Shown here piece after piece: positions 37,943 to 46,851 of a stretch of DNA of 64,000 nt. The stretch covers positions 1 to 64,000 of the forward strand of contig CAZAWR010000009.1 in the NCBI GenBank assembly GCA_964488865.1, read 5' to 3'. A program made the position numbers and the translations under genes. Each line of letters opens with the position of its first letter. Position 1 is the stretch's first letter. The notes under the pieces are model-generated. The model saw nothing but the letters and a program-made list of their open reading frames with translations. It searched no databases and was not told the origin of the DNA. The DNA comes from MWCO01 sp964488865 (GTDB lineage: Bacteria > Myxococcota_A > Polyangia > Polyangiales > Polyangiaceae).

Positions 37943-38788
37943 CTACAGCGTAATAGGCGTCACCACCGGCACCGCGGCCTGCCACTCCACGAGCCAAGCC
38001 TCCCGCGGCCCCGGTTGCTGCGTCAGGTCGTTCACGCCGCTGGTCGTGCCGCACGACAGGATGACGGGAACCTGGTACTCGCTCGTCAACACCCGCCCAG
38101 CGATCGGATGGGAGAAGTCCCAGGCGCGATGGTCGTGCCCGAACAGGATCACGTCGGCCAGCCCCGTGATCTTGTGCATGAGGTCCGCACCGTCCTTCAG
38201 GTAGTGCGTGGCCCACTCACCGAGGCGTTCCAGCAGTGTCTCGTCCGGGAAGAGGAACGGATGGTGGTGCAGGCACACCACCAGCTTCGTCTTGCCTTTC
38301 CGACGATCTTCCTGCAGCTGCCGCAAGACCAGGTTCGTGTCGCTGATCTGGTCGTCGCCCAGGTCCCCGTCCGCCAGCAGGCGATCGAAAAACCCGCACT
38401 CGGCCTTCATGGTGTTCAGACCGATCAGGGTCCAGCCGTCCACCTGCAGGACGTCGGGGTAGGCCACGAGGCGATGGGGGTAGAAGGCTTCCTTGAACAA
38501 GACGAATCGTTTCGCCTGGGCGTGGCTGCCCATGCGACCGTAGTCGTGGTTGCCGGGCACCAGAAACACCTCGAAGCCTGCCGCCCGCAAGCGCCCCACC
38601 TCGGCCCTGGCGACCTCGTACTGGTACGCTTCTCCGTCCTGCACGATGTCCCCGGTGGCTACGACGATCGGCTTGGAGGTTCCCCCTCCCCACCGTGCGA
38701 GAATGCCGTCGATGGCGGCACGCGCCTCGTCATCCGTGGTCTTGTTCCTACCGAAGTGCAAGTCGCTAATGTGCAGGAGTGGCTTCAT
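37943..38788 (-). CDS. Calcineurin-like metallophosphoesterase
   Basis: 281 aa from the ATG at 38788. All five metallophosphatase motifs are visible: D9-x-H11 in HISDLHFG, GDIVQDGE, GNHDYG, HHHP and GHDHRAW. These residues hold a two-metal centre that hydrolyses phosphodiesters. There is no signal peptide, so it is cytoplasmic, unlike most neighbours. The spacing resembles 3',5'-cyclic-nucleotide phosphodiesterase and Icc-like members, but other substrates are possible. The longer open frame upstream is Arg-rich and rejected. The gene converges on the PPC lipoprotein gene, and the metzincin gene, on the same strand, ends about 100 bp upstream of its start. Confidence 0.9.
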   Translation of the reverse strand: MKPLLHISDLHFGRNKTTDDEARAAIDGILARWGGGTSKPIVVATGDIVQDGEAYQYEVARAEVGRLRAAGFEVFLVPGNHDYGRMGSHAQAKRFVLFKEAFYPHRLVAYPDVLQVDGWTLIGLNTMKAECGFFDRLLADGDLGDDQISDTNLVLRQLQEDRRKGKTKLVVCLHHHPFLFPDETLLERLGEWATHYLKDGADLMHKITGLADVILFGHDHRAWDFSHPIAGRVLTSEYQVPVILSCGTTSGVNDLTQQPGPREAWLVEWQAAVPVVTPITL

Positions 38789-38885
38789 GCGGGAGGCTCC
38801 CTCGCTGGTTGCCGGATGTCCAGGCGGGCGCATGATGCCTGGTCCGAAGCGCTGCCTGCAAGCGCTTTCCCTCCGATGCAGAGGT

Positions 38886-40121
38886 TCAGTTCGCCGGCTT
38901 GATGAACTCGTAGGACCCGGACACGTAGCACGCCGTGCTCGCGCCCTGCCCCAGCACGCGCAGCCACGGCTTCCCGCGCGAGTCCACGACGACCCGCGGA
39001 GCAGCGGCCGTCGACGTCTGGCTCGTGAGCTTCGTGCCCTTGCCGAACACCTGGACGACGGCCCCGGTGAAGGCGGTCTTCCGGCAGTTGAGCGACCCCG
39101 CCACCACCTCGAACGCCGGCCATGTGGACAGTGTTTGCGAGTCAATCGGCCCCGATGTGGGGGTCTCGGTGACCACCGCATTGCACGACGCCACCTGGTT
39201 CAGGCAGGTGCCATCGCACTTCCAGTACCGCCCGTACTGGTCCTTGCCGCACTCGCCCTCCCCGAAGCCGACCTGATCGCACCGGTATTGTTCGCAGGAA
39301 GGGGTGGTCGTCGAACCACAGGAAGCCACCTTGTTCAAGCAAGTCCCTTCGCACTTCCAGCTGTTGCCGTTCGTGTCCGTCTTGCACTGCCCATCGGTAT
39401 AGCTGTATTGCGCGCAGGAATAGGTGCATGTCTCGACCGGAGCGTTGCCCCCGCATTGCACGGCCCCGCTGGTGCCGTAGAACGCGCGAATGCCGGCGAT
39501 GTCGGTCTGGGTCAGCCGGTTCTCGCCGCAATAGCTCATGACCGAGTCGGGGTCGTAGATCGTGTAGTACTCGATGGCCCCGCCTTCGGGGACGATCTCG
39601 CTCGAGCTCGCGGCGCACTCCCCCTTGTTGTCGGTGCGCGCGTGCTCATGGTGCAGGCCGATGGCGTGCCCGAACTCGTGCACCGTGGCGTGGTTGAGCT
39701 GGTCCGTTCGCAGCCACATCGTCCAGGTGTGAGGGACCTTGCACACGGCTCCGACGTAGGACTCGCCGGCCCATTGCCCGTCGGCGTCGCTCGGGACACC
39801 TACGTGAAGGCGAATCGTGGGACAGGGCGGGTTCGCACTGCAGCGCTCCCAGCCGGTGATGCACAGGCCGGCCTTGGCGTACTCGGACGTGACCAGGTCG
39901 CGAATGAACTTCTCGTTGGCACTGGTGCCGTCCCCGTTCACGAAGCACACGGAGATGTTTTGTGGGTCCTTCCACCGATTGGATGTGCTGGCGATGATGG
40001 GTCTCGAGGTATCTTCGGTGACCTCGTCTTCCAGGGCTGGGGACACGGTGCAGCCGAGGCCAGCAAGGCCCACGCAGGCGGTCAGGACGATGCAGCGGTA
40101 GCACGGACGGCGAATCAACAT
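38886..40121 (-). CDS. Metzincin zinc metalloprotease lipoprotein
   Basis: 411 aa. The lipobox LAGLGC puts the lipidated Cys near residue 24. The protease domain contains HEFGHAIGLHHEH, with zinc ligands His148, His152 and His158, the catalytic Glu149, and a Met-turn Met195 in SVMSYC. That set marks a metzincin similar to M10/M12/M57 proteases. Behind it are two paired Cys-rich segments of about 40 residues (NSWKCEGTCLNKVASC, RYWKCDGTCLNQVASC), then an SH3-like domain (GSLNCRKTAFTGAVVQVFGK). I infer a surface or secreted protease with binding modules. It is divergent from the next lipoprotein gene. Confidence 0.88.
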   Translation of the reverse strand: MLIRRPCYRCIVLTACVGLAGLGCTVSPALEDEVTEDTSRPIIASTSNRWKDPQNISVCFVNGDGTSANEKFIRDLVTSEYAKAGLCITGWERCSANPPCPTIRLHVGVPSDADGQWAGESYVGAVCKVPHTWTMWLRTDQLNHATVHEFGHAIGLHHEHARTDNKGECAASSSEIVPEGGAIEYYTIYDPDSVMSYCGENRLTQTDIAGIRAFYGTSGAVQCGGNAPVETCTYSCAQYSYTDGQCKTDTNGNSWKCEGTCLNKVASCGSTTTPSCEQYRCDQVGFGEGECGKDQYGRYWKCDGTCLNQVASCNAVVTETPTSGPIDSQTLSTWPAFEVVAGSLNCRKTAFTGAVVQVFGKGTKLTSQTSTAAAPRVVVDSRGKPWLRVLGQGASTACYVSGSYEFIKPAN

Positions 40122-40370
40122 GTTCTCGAGTTCTCCATGGCGAATGTGATCGATCCCATCCCTCGGATAGCGACGCTGGGTTGTTGTGCACGGCGCATGC
40201 CGCGGGGCCTGCCGGGGCGCGAACGACCTTTGGGGGGCATGTTTCCGGGAAGCACCACGAAGCGATCAAGCCTGGCGATGCTGGAATGGGAGCCCTCGGG
40301 GGTCCCATCTGGGACCGCCACGGTCACACGCCAGGAAGAATTCCCGAAGCCCGACGTATCATCGGGCACC

Positions 40371-41582
40371 ATGCGTGCACCCTTCGTCCCGTTGCTTTTC
40401 ACGGTGTTTGTCACTGCCCTCTCCGCCTGCGGGTCGGATGACGCCTCCGAACAGGGGGGCACGTCCGGGTCCGGCGGAACCGACGCGGGGGCTCCCGACA
40501 CGTCCGTGGGGGGCGCCGGTCAAGCGGGACAGGCAGGCGCGGGAGGGTCGGCAGGGACGGGTGCCGGGGCCACGGGCGGCACGGGCGGGACAGACACCGG
40601 CGGCTCGGGCGGGACAGACACCGGCGGCACCGGCGGGACAGACACCGGTGGCACCGGCGGGACAGACACCGGCGGCACCGGCGGCACCGGCGGGACAGAA
40701 ACCGGTGGCACCGGCGGCACCGCTGCAACCGGAGGCACCGGAGGCACGGGCGGCACCGGGACCGCGCCCACCTGCGGCGACGGCACCCGCAATCAATCCT
40801 GGGAGCAATGCGACGGGTTCGACCTCGGGGGAGCCACCTGCGCCGCGTTGGTAGGCGCGAACTACACGGGTTCGATCGCATGCACGTCCAGCTGCACCTA
40901 CGACACCCAGGCCTGCGTCTGCTCGCCCCATTGTTCGGGGAAGGAATGCGGCAGCGACGGGTGCGGGTCGACCTGCGGCCCTTGCCCGACGTACGCGTCC
41001 TGCACGAACGGGCAATGTGTGTGCGCCGACGCCTGCGGCACGAAGGAATGTGGCACGAACCTGTGTGGGGAGGCCTGCGGCACCTGCCCGTCTGGCGCTT
41101 ACTGTAACCAGGGGCAGTGCGTGGGCTGCACGCCCACGTGCGACGGCAAGTCCTGCGGTCCCGATACTTGCGGCAACGTTTGCGGCATCTGCGGGCCCGA
41201 GGACAAGTGCTCCAGCGGCGTGTGTTCTGCGTGCACCAAAAGTTGCCCCACGCTAACCCCTGCAGCGGCAAGCTCGTCCACCCAGTGCGTCGCGCGGATG
41301 GACGACTGCAACGCCTGCGGGCCCGCGTCCTGCGGCACGCCGCACTACGCCTACGGCTGCTGGGGCGGGGACACTCCCCCGCTGGCCGGCTGCTTCAAGA
41401 CGACGTCGAACGAGTACTGCTGCCCCCAGGCCGCGTGCTTGCGCTACACCGTGGCGGATAGCTACTGCACGGGGCTCTCGCTGCCCCCGCACGCGTACTC
41501 GTGCAAGCCCGGTGTCACCCCCGGGGCCTCCTGCGTGCTGTATCCCGCGAACGCCGACGGGCCGGTGTACTGTTGCCCCTGA
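40371..41582 (+). CDS. Gly-rich lipoprotein with Cys-rich modules
   Basis: 403 aa from the ATG at 40371. The lipobox LSACGS is followed by about 100 residues of Gly/Thr/Asp repeats (GGTDTGGTGG). The C-terminal 250 residues carry some 35 Cys in modules with CSGKECGSDGCGSTCGPCP and CGTKECGTNLCGEACGTCP. Such tandem modules give a compact disulfide stalk or head. The last 100 residues (YGCWGGDTPPLAGC, SNEYCCPQAAC) are also disulfide-rich. No catalytic site is recognised. It ends 9 bp before a convergent lipoprotein gene. Confidence 0.8.
   Translation: MRAPFVPLLFTVFVTALSACGSDDASEQGGTSGSGGTDAGAPDTSVGGAGQAGQAGAGGSAGTGAGATGGTGGTDTGGSGGTDTGGTGGTDTGGTGGTDTGGTGGTGGTETGGTGGTAATGGTGGTGGTGTAPTCGDGTRNQSWEQCDGFDLGGATCAALVGANYTGSIACTSSCTYDTQACVCSPHCSGKECGSDGCGSTCGPCPTYASCTNGQCVCADACGTKECGTNLCGEACGTCPSGAYCNQGQCVGCTPTCDGKSCGPDTCGNVCGICGPEDKCSSGVCSACTKSCPTLTPAAASSSTQCVARMDDCNACGPASCGTPHYAYGCWGGDTPPLAGCFKTTSNEYCCPQAACLRYTVADSYCTGLSLPPHAYSCKPGVTPGASCVLYPANADGPVYCCP
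40560..40770 (+). repeat. Tandem repeat encoding GGTDTGGTGG
   Basis: Near-identical 24-27-bp units built on GGCGGGACAGACACCGG occupy this part of the lipoprotein gene. Confidence 0.75.
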
Positions 41583-41591
41583 CCGGGCGAG

Positions 41592-42125
41592 TCACTCGCA
41601 CTCGACCGCACAGGCCGTGTCCGCGCACCCGATCGCGGCGTCGTACAGGACCTTGCCTGCCGGGTAGTCTGCATCGCACTGGGCAATGCACGGGTCGACC
41701 TCGCCGGCGTCGGTCCCGATGACGCACGCGAGCATGCAATTCACGTAGGAGTCGTCGCACTCCTCGGCCAGCAAGCAGGCGTTAATCTGCTCGCAACAGG
41801 CCTTCTCCGCACAGGCATTGCACGCCGGATTGCTGGAGGAGTATGGCCTCACGAGGGTGCAGGCGGCGTCGGCAGGAGCCCCATCCCCGGCCTCCGGCTC
41901 CGTGACGTCCTGGGCCACGTCCGGTGCCGTGTCCGGTGCCGTGTCCGGGCCCGCCTCCGGCAACGAGGCTTCGGGTGCCGCTTCTTGGCCGCCCTCCGAA
42001 GGCAGCGTGTCAGCGCTCGACGCATCCTGGGTGGGCGCCGCAGGGTCGTCTTCGGAGCCGCACCCGGCTGCAATGCAAAGCACGAGAAGGAGCAGAGGGA
42101 GCGCGGGCAAGCGGGCTGTGATCAT
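41592..42125 (-). CDS. Small Cys-rich lipoprotein
   Basis: 177 aa from the ATG at 42125. The signal ends CIAAGCGS with Cys near residue 21. A Pro/Asp/Ala/Glu-rich spacer (PDTAPDTAPDV) runs to about residue 85. The C-terminal 85 residues carry about twelve Cys, starting NPACNACAEKACCEQINAC, an arrangement seen in small four-helix disulfide domains. Nothing indicates an activity. It is convergent with the Gly-rich lipoprotein gene. Confidence 0.7.
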   Translation of the reverse strand: MITARLPALPLLLLVLCIAAGCGSEDDPAAPTQDASSADTLPSEGGQEAAPEASLPEAGPDTAPDTAPDVAQDVTEPEAGDGAPADAACTLVRPYSSSNPACNACAEKACCEQINACLLAEECDDSYVNCMLACVIGTDAGEVDPCIAQCDADYPAGKVLYDAAIGCADTACAVECE

Positions 42126-42218
42126 GCCCGGAATGCTACGACGACAAGGGGTCGCGATGCAATTGAGATGAGGGGCAGCCACGGGAAAGACGAAAGAGGC
42201 CGAGGCGCCCCTCATTCG

Positions 42219-42664
42219 CTACTTCGGGACGTCCAAGGGAGCGCAGTTCGATACCCCCGCCCCCACGATCCGCAATGCCGTGTTCACGTCCCATCCATGT
42301 CGAGCTTCCACACGTTCGTCGAGGAGTCCGTCCCGTCGATGACGTAGAAGATGTAGGAGGAGCCGCCCCAGAACGCGAACGCATACGCCCACCCGTCCCC
42401 ACCGAGGGGAGGCAATCCCTGCACAGGAATCGTCTCGAGCACCGCGCCGTCGTTCTTGTCAATCCGCATCACCGCGGGAGGCTCCACGCCTGGGAAGAAC
42501 CCCCACAACTCAGCGTCGCCCGTCCCGAGAAAGTCTCCCTCGCTCGGCAGGGTCCCTACGGGCACGATGGCGCCCGTTTCCTTAGCCACGTACGCGAGCC
42601 TCGCGGGAGTCGTGCCGTTGTCCACCAGGTAGAGCGGTGGAGGGCTACTTCCGGTGTACGACAT
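42219..42664 (-). pseudogene. Frameshifted, N-terminally truncated hypothetical protein
   Basis: The frame from 42664 reads like a beta-propeller fragment (LYLVDNGTTPARLAYVAKE, WAYAFAFWGGSSYIFYVIDG, WKLDMDG). It then hits a stop about 60 bp before the natural end. A neighbouring frame resumes at once with NTALRIVGAGVSNCAPLDVP and stops at 42219. No signal peptide or N-terminal half is present. One base change near 42285 would join the two parts. The homologous full-length proteins would be secreted; that is inference. Confidence 0.65.
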
Positions 42665-42790
42665 GACAGGCTGGTGAGGTCGGCCGCCCCTCGGGCTTGC
42701 ATTTCTCCCAGGCAGGCTCGAAGATGTCTTGCGGATGACGCGGGGAATACGGATCGGGTCGCCTTCGGCGCCAGAAAGGGCAGGGAGAGT

Positions 42791-43294
42791 ATGGGCAAGA
42801 AGCTATGGGTGATTGTGCTGGGGCTGTCGCTCGGGATCGCCTCATGCTGCAAGGACAAACCGGAGGAGTCGACCCCGGCGCCGCCCCTTCCAGAGCTCCC
42901 GGCTACCCCGGCTACCCCGGCAACGCCGACCGCCGCGCCCGTCGTCGACAACCCACTGAAGGTCGGCGGCTCGGTGATGGCGCCCTGGAGCCGGACCGGT
43001 CAGCTCTACGGCGGTCGCGTGACCGAGCTCTACGGCAAGCTCGCACACGTCAGCTTCAACGACGGCGACCAGGGGTGGGCCCTCGCGGACCGGTGTCGGC
43101 CGAAGGGGATTCCTCTGCCCGACCCATCTGACACCTGCGCATTTCCCGCCGGGGCCAAGGTCAAGGCCCCCTGGAGTCGCAACAAGGCAATGTACTCCGG
43201 CGTCGTGGGCGAGACCCATGGCAAGCTCGCCCTCGTCAACTTCCTCGATGGGGACCAGGGATGGGCCCTTTGCAGCGAGATGCAGTCCCGCTAA
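42791..43294 (+). CDS. Lipoprotein with two Tudor/SH3-like repeats
   Basis: 167 aa. The lipobox GIASCC gives a lipidated Cys near residue 19. A Pro/Ala/Thr linker runs to about residue 55. Two duplicated 40-residue units follow: VMAPWSRTGQLYGGRV and VKAPWSRNKAMYSGVV. Each then has GKLA(H/L)V(S/N)F and DGDQGWAL. They look like small SH3 or Tudor-type barrels with a shared aromatic groove. GGGAGAG lies before the ATG. The gene sits between a pseudogene and the flippase-like membrane protein. The ligand is unknown. Confidence 0.8.
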   Translation: MGKKLWVIVLGLSLGIASCCKDKPEESTPAPPLPELPATPATPATPTAAPVVDNPLKVGGSVMAPWSRTGQLYGGRVTELYGKLAHVSFNDGDQGWALADRCRPKGIPLPDPSDTCAFPAGAKVKAPWSRNKAMYSGVVGETHGKLALVNFLDGDQGWALCSEMQSR

Positions 43295-43339
43295 GGGACC
43301 CGTTGCGGACAGCGGCACGATACGTGCTCCACCCCAGGA

Positions 43340-44395
43340 GTGCTTTCCATCCACGCCCCACCACCGCCCCCTCCCCCCACGGTGCTTCACGGACTCGCGC
43401 CCGATTCCACGGACGATGAGGCCGAACCCTCGACGCGTCATCGGGCCCGTCGCCCTGGGTGGTTTCGTCACGGTGTTGCCTGGCTGCCACGGGTCGCCCT
43501 TGCCGTGGCTACCGCATCCGTGTTCGTGTTGGTCTGGCAAGTGGGCATCCCGCAGGTGCTCGACGCCATCGAACGTGTGGGTTGGGGCGCGATCGTCATC
43601 ATGCTCCTGCCTGCCATTGGCCTCGCCATGCACACCTTCGGGTGGGCCGTCCTGCTTCCCGGACACCTGCGTCCGGGCGCCGTCGAAGCGTTTTCGATCT
43701 ATGTGGCGTCCCAAGCGGGCAACGAACTCGGAGGCGGCGTGCTCGGCGAACCTCTGAAGGTCTCGTCGGCTCCGCCCCGGCATCGCTCCGAAGCCACAGC
43801 CGTCTTGCTCGTCGACAACGCCGCGGCCCTCGCCTCCACGCTCGGCTTCGGCGTCCTCGCTCTCGTGCTGCTGAACCCGCCCGACATCGCGCTTCCCGCA
43901 AAACCCCTCACGATCACCGCAGTCGTCGCCATGGCCTGCTTCGCCGCGCTGCTCTTGGGACGACGCTTGCTGCCCGGGGTCCGGGGTCGAATCAGAGACC
44001 ACGCACGACGTCTTGGCATCTCCCTTCTCACGTTGTTGCGCCACAGGCCCGGCAGCGTCGCGGCCAGCTTCCTGGCGCATGCCCTTGGCAAGTCGTGGGT
44101 GGTGGTTGAATTCGCTGTCGCCCTCGCGCTCGTACGCGACGTGCCGATCGATTTGTCGTTGGTTCTCGGCCCCGCTTCGGTGCTGGCCACGATCGTGGGG
44201 GCGCCAATCCCTGGGAGGGTCGGGGTCATGGAGGCCTCCGCCCTGTGGGCGGCACAAGATCATGCCGTCTTCTTCCCCTCGCTCATGGCCGTCGTTCTGC
44301 TGCGTCGGATCCGCGGGTGCTTGTGGACCGCGTTGGGCATTTATCTGACGCCAAGATGTCTTCGCCTGGGAGAGGCCGCGGAGGCTTGCCCATGA
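43340..44395 (+). CDS. Lysylphosphatidylglycerol synthase TM-region/UPF0104-like membrane protein
   Basis: 351 aa from a GTG at 43340 with GGAG next to it; a later GTG is also possible. After a Pro-rich tail there are about seven hydrophobic helices. The hallmark SIYVASQAGNELGGGVLGEP with the following LKV occurs near residue 125, and GAPIPGRVGVMEA near 300. This pattern is shared by UPF0104 proteins and the transmembrane part of lysyl-PG synthases. Such proteins are thought to move or modify lipids; no tRNA-dependent synthase domain is attached. The role here is uncertain. Confidence 0.8.
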   Translation: MLSIHAPPPPPPPTVLHGLAPDSTDDEAEPSTRHRARRPGWFRHGVAWLPRVALAVATASVFVLVWQVGIPQVLDAIERVGWGAIVIMLLPAIGLAMHTFGWAVLLPGHLRPGAVEAFSIYVASQAGNELGGGVLGEPLKVSSAPPRHRSEATAVLLVDNAAALASTLGFGVLALVLLNPPDIALPAKPLTITAVVAMACFAALLLGRRLLPGVRGRIRDHARRLGISLLTLLRHRPGSVAASFLAHALGKSWVVVEFAVALALVRDVPIDLSLVLGPASVLATIVGAPIPGRVGVMEASALWAAQDHAVFFPSLMAVVLLRRIRGCLWTALGIYLTPRCLRLGEAAEACP

Positions 44396-44486
44396 ACACA
44401 CCTCCGCACAAGCAACGAAACCATCTGCGGTTTCTCTGCGGAATCTGCGGAATCTGCGGCCAACTCCGATGGCTCCGGATCTGGGC
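44396..44486. repeat. Short tandem TCTGCGGAA tract
   Basis: The 91-bp gap contains CATCTGCGG, TTCTCTGCGG, AATCTGCGG and AATCTGCGG in a row (44427-44460). This resembles the dispersed repeats at 21148 and 34852. No gene. Confidence 0.35.
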
Positions 44487-44876
44487 TCAAGCCTCGACGA
44501 CCCCGACTCCGTAACGCGAGAAGACTTCGTCGTGGGTCACGATCGTCAAGCCGCCCTCGAGGGCCTGCGCGATGATGAGCCGGTCGAACGGGTCCCGGTG
44601 GTGCCAGGGCAGGGAGCGGACCCGCAGCGCCGCGTCGAGCCCAACGGGCGCGACAGCGAACCCGGTTCGTTGGATCACGTCGGGGAGCCATGCCTCGGCG
44701 GGCTGCGCGAGGTGCAACTTGCCCAGCGACTGCTTGATGGCGATCTCCCATGCGCTGACAACGGATACGCACACGTCGTTCGCGCCGTCTTCGACGAGTT
44801 GTCGAGCATGCGATCCCATGCGGGAGGGTTCGGTGGCCGCCCAGAGCAGCACATGAGTGTCGAGCAGCAGATTCAC
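44487..44876 (-). CDS. VapC-like PIN-domain toxin
   Basis: 129 aa from a GTG start at 44876, which overlaps the antitoxin stop by 4 bp (GTGA), so translation is probably coupled. The PIN fold shows acidic residues of the metal site: Asp6 (LLLDTHVLLW), a Glu in SAWEIAIKQ, an Asp in PFDRLIIAQA, and Asp in VTHDEVF. VapC toxins are ribonucleases that cleave tRNA or rRNA when free. The length is normal for the family. Together with the upstream gene it forms a type II toxin-antitoxin pair. Confidence 0.88.
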   Translation of the reverse strand: MNLLLDTHVLLWAATEPSRMGSHARQLVEDGANDVCVSVVSAWEIAIKQSLGKLHLAQPAEAWLPDVIQRTGFAVAPVGLDAALRVRSLPWHHRDPFDRLIIAQALEGGLTIVTHDEVFSRYGVGVVEA

Positions 44877-45112
44877 GTGCCCTCCCCCTCGAACACAGCA
44901 GCGATGTCTGTGGGGAGATCGTCGAAGTCCGGGGCCACGGTGGCTTGCCCGGCGAAGAGCCCGAGCCGACGCTTGCGGGTGGCGGCGCGCCACGGTGAGA
45001 GCACCGCGACCGGACGACCCGCCCGCGCGATGACGATCCGCTCCCCCGCCTCGACGTCCTCGAGCAGCTTCGACAGCTGCGTTTTCGCCTCGTGCACGTT
45101 GACCTGCCGCAT
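44873..45112 (-). CDS. Phd/YefM-type antitoxin
   Basis: 79 aa. The N-terminus (VNVHEAKTQLSKLLEDVEAG, then IVIARAGRPVAVL) matches the Phd/YefM DNA-binding fold. The C-terminal 30 residues would wrap the toxin. By family knowledge it represses its own operon and blocks the toxin. It overlaps the toxin gene by 4 bp. I see no clear palindrome in the short upstream gap. Confidence 0.85.
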   Translation of the reverse strand: MRQVNVHEAKTQLSKLLEDVEAGERIVIARAGRPVAVLSPWRAATRKRRLGLFAGQATVAPDFDDLPTDIAAVFEGEGT

Positions 45113-45204
45113 GGACTAAGCTTAGCCCACCGTGAGGGCCGCGCAAGCCAGATTTCGCTCGGGACAGGGGTGATGACACATCCAGCCCACCGGCGCGCTC
45201 TGTG

Positions 45205-46851
45205 TCAGAGGGGCAGCTCCGCGAAGGTAGCGAGCCGGCCTGGGCTGGCCAACCCGACCGTCACCGTGGCGGGGGATTCCGGCACATGGAGCTGGGCGCT
45301 GCCTTGCACGACCTGCACCTCGAAGGTCGACGTTCCCGCTCGCACGCGCGCCATCCCCACGAGCGGAGGCTGGAAGGCGAGGTCGATCCAGGTGCCTTCG
45401 CAGGTGGGCCGGGCCGAGGCCGTGACGGTGGCGGCAGGTTCCACGAGCCCTTTCCAGACGGGGATGAGAATGTCCCCCAGCACGGTGACGCTCTTCTGCG
45501 TCCACTCGTAGCTGGACGGGTCGACCACCGGAACGTCGAAGTTCCCGACGGGGATGCGGAAGGTATCCTGCTCCGGCATGTTCTCGTGGGCAACGCGGAC
45601 GGCGTCCGCCAGCAAGGGGTGCGACGTGGCCTGCACGAACCGCAGGAGCTCGTCGATCATCTGCATCCCCCCGGCGAGCCCTAGCCCGGTGACCGCGTTG
45701 CCCAGGTACGCGATGGCTCCCCCCTCGGGCGCGTCCATGAGCATCTCGCCCGCCGAGTCGTCCGCGGCGAACGTGCCCGCCTCGCAAGCCGACGACAGGA
45801 AGATCGGGTAGGTGGCATTCTTCAGAGCGTGGGCCATGGCCCCGCTCATGTCGTCGCTCACGGAGTACTCGGCGGTGAGGTACTTCACGGCCCCGTGTCC
45901 GCTGTGCACAACGAGGTTGTACCCGCTCTGGATCGCCTCCGTCTGCTTGGCCACGGAGTTCTTCTCCGCGCCCGCCATGGCGGTGGAATAGAGCCTTCGC
46001 ACCTCGCTACCCGGCGGCAGCAGGGAGAGCGTTCTTCCCTCCGCCTCGAAGTACCATGCCCCGTCGATGTCGATCGACGCGAACTGCGTCGCCACGTTGG
46101 ACAGCAAGAGTACCTTTCCCACGTGGGACGTATCGTAGGCCGTCAGGTAGCGGCGGACCTTCTCGAGATAACGGTTGGCCTCGTCGGGAGTGGAGGCCGA
46201 TATCCTCGACACGGCGATCTCCGGGCGGTAGTCCGGGAAGTCGACCCCGTCTTGCGCGTAGACGCCGTCTCCGTTCCCGTCCCAGGGCGAGAAGTCTGCG
46301 TAGTAGTAATCGGTGAAGAAGTCGTCCTCGAAGGTGTAGCCCACGAGGATGGGGTTCTGGTAACGGTCGTGCACCTCGCGCGAGGGAACGTGCTCGATGT
46401 CGCCGCCGAGAATCACGTAGCGAAGGGAAGGCTGTCCCTGGATCCACTGCTTGATGAGAGCCGCGGTGTCACGGGTGGGGTCGGCGTCGTCGCACGGGCC
46501 GGCGCAGATCTCTGAAGTCGTCACGACGCGGGTAGGAATGCCCAGCAAGGTGTGAAGCTGGGCGTAGGCGTCGAAAGCGGGGGCGAGGGTGTCGGAGGTG
46601 ATGATGGCGGCCAGGGGGTCGGCCGCGAACGGTTGCGCGACGGGCCCGGCGGACTCGCAGGTGGGGGCGTCCTCCGGGTCCGCGGTGCTGGCGTCCTGGT
46701 CGGCACCGGCGCCTCCGCTTGCCCCGCCTGTGCCGGCGTTCCCGCCAGCGTTGTCGTTTCCTCCCTGGCTTCCGGCAGCCGGGGACTCGGCGCTTCCGCA
46801 AGCCAGTCCCAGAATGCCAATGAGGCTCAAGATGACAAGGGGTTGGCGCAT
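45205..46851 (-). CDS. Gingipain-like (peptidase family C25) lipoprotein
   Basis: 548 aa from the ATG at 46851. The lipobox ILGLACGS is followed by a Gly/Ala linker to about residue 60. The catalytic domain fits C25 proteases: His319 in VVHSGHGAV and Cys356 in LSSACEAGTF are the expected His-Cys dyad. The preceding region (EIAVSRISASTPDEANRYLE) is also typical. A C-terminal beta domain of about 130 residues ends the protein. C25 proteases cleave after basic residues in known members, but specificity here is unknown. The tethered form suggests surface proteolysis, for example for nutrition or protein maturation. Confidence 0.85.
   Translation of the reverse strand: MRQPLVILSLIGILGLACGSAESPAAGSQGGNDNAGGNAGTGGASGGAGADQDASTADPEDAPTCESAGPVAQPFAADPLAAIITSDTLAPAFDAYAQLHTLLGIPTRVVTTSEICAGPCDDADPTRDTAALIKQWIQGQPSLRYVILGGDIEHVPSREVHDRYQNPILVGYTFEDDFFTDYYYADFSPWDGNGDGVYAQDGVDFPDYRPEIAVSRISASTPDEANRYLEKVRRYLTAYDTSHVGKVLLLSNVATQFASIDIDGAWYFEAEGRTLSLLPPGSEVRRLYSTAMAGAEKNSVAKQTEAIQSGYNLVVHSGHGAVKYLTAEYSVSDDMSGAMAHALKNATYPIFLSSACEAGTFAADDSAGEMLMDAPEGGAIAYLGNAVTGLGLAGGMQMIDELLRFVQATSHPLLADAVRVAHENMPEQDTFRIPVGNFDVPVVDPSSYEWTQKSVTVLGDILIPVWKGLVEPAATVTASARPTCEGTWIDLAFQPPLVGMARVRAGTSTFEVQVVQGSAQLHVPESPATVTVGLASPGRLATFAELPL

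Noticed and set aside
38789..39181. N-terminal extension of the metallophosphatase frame
   Set aside because: The extension is Arg/Pro-rich and overlaps the metzincin gene; the HISDLHFG motif fits a start at 38788.
40560..40770. Possible CRISPR or minisatellite outside genes
   Set aside because: It lies within an open lipoprotein gene and keeps the reading frame.
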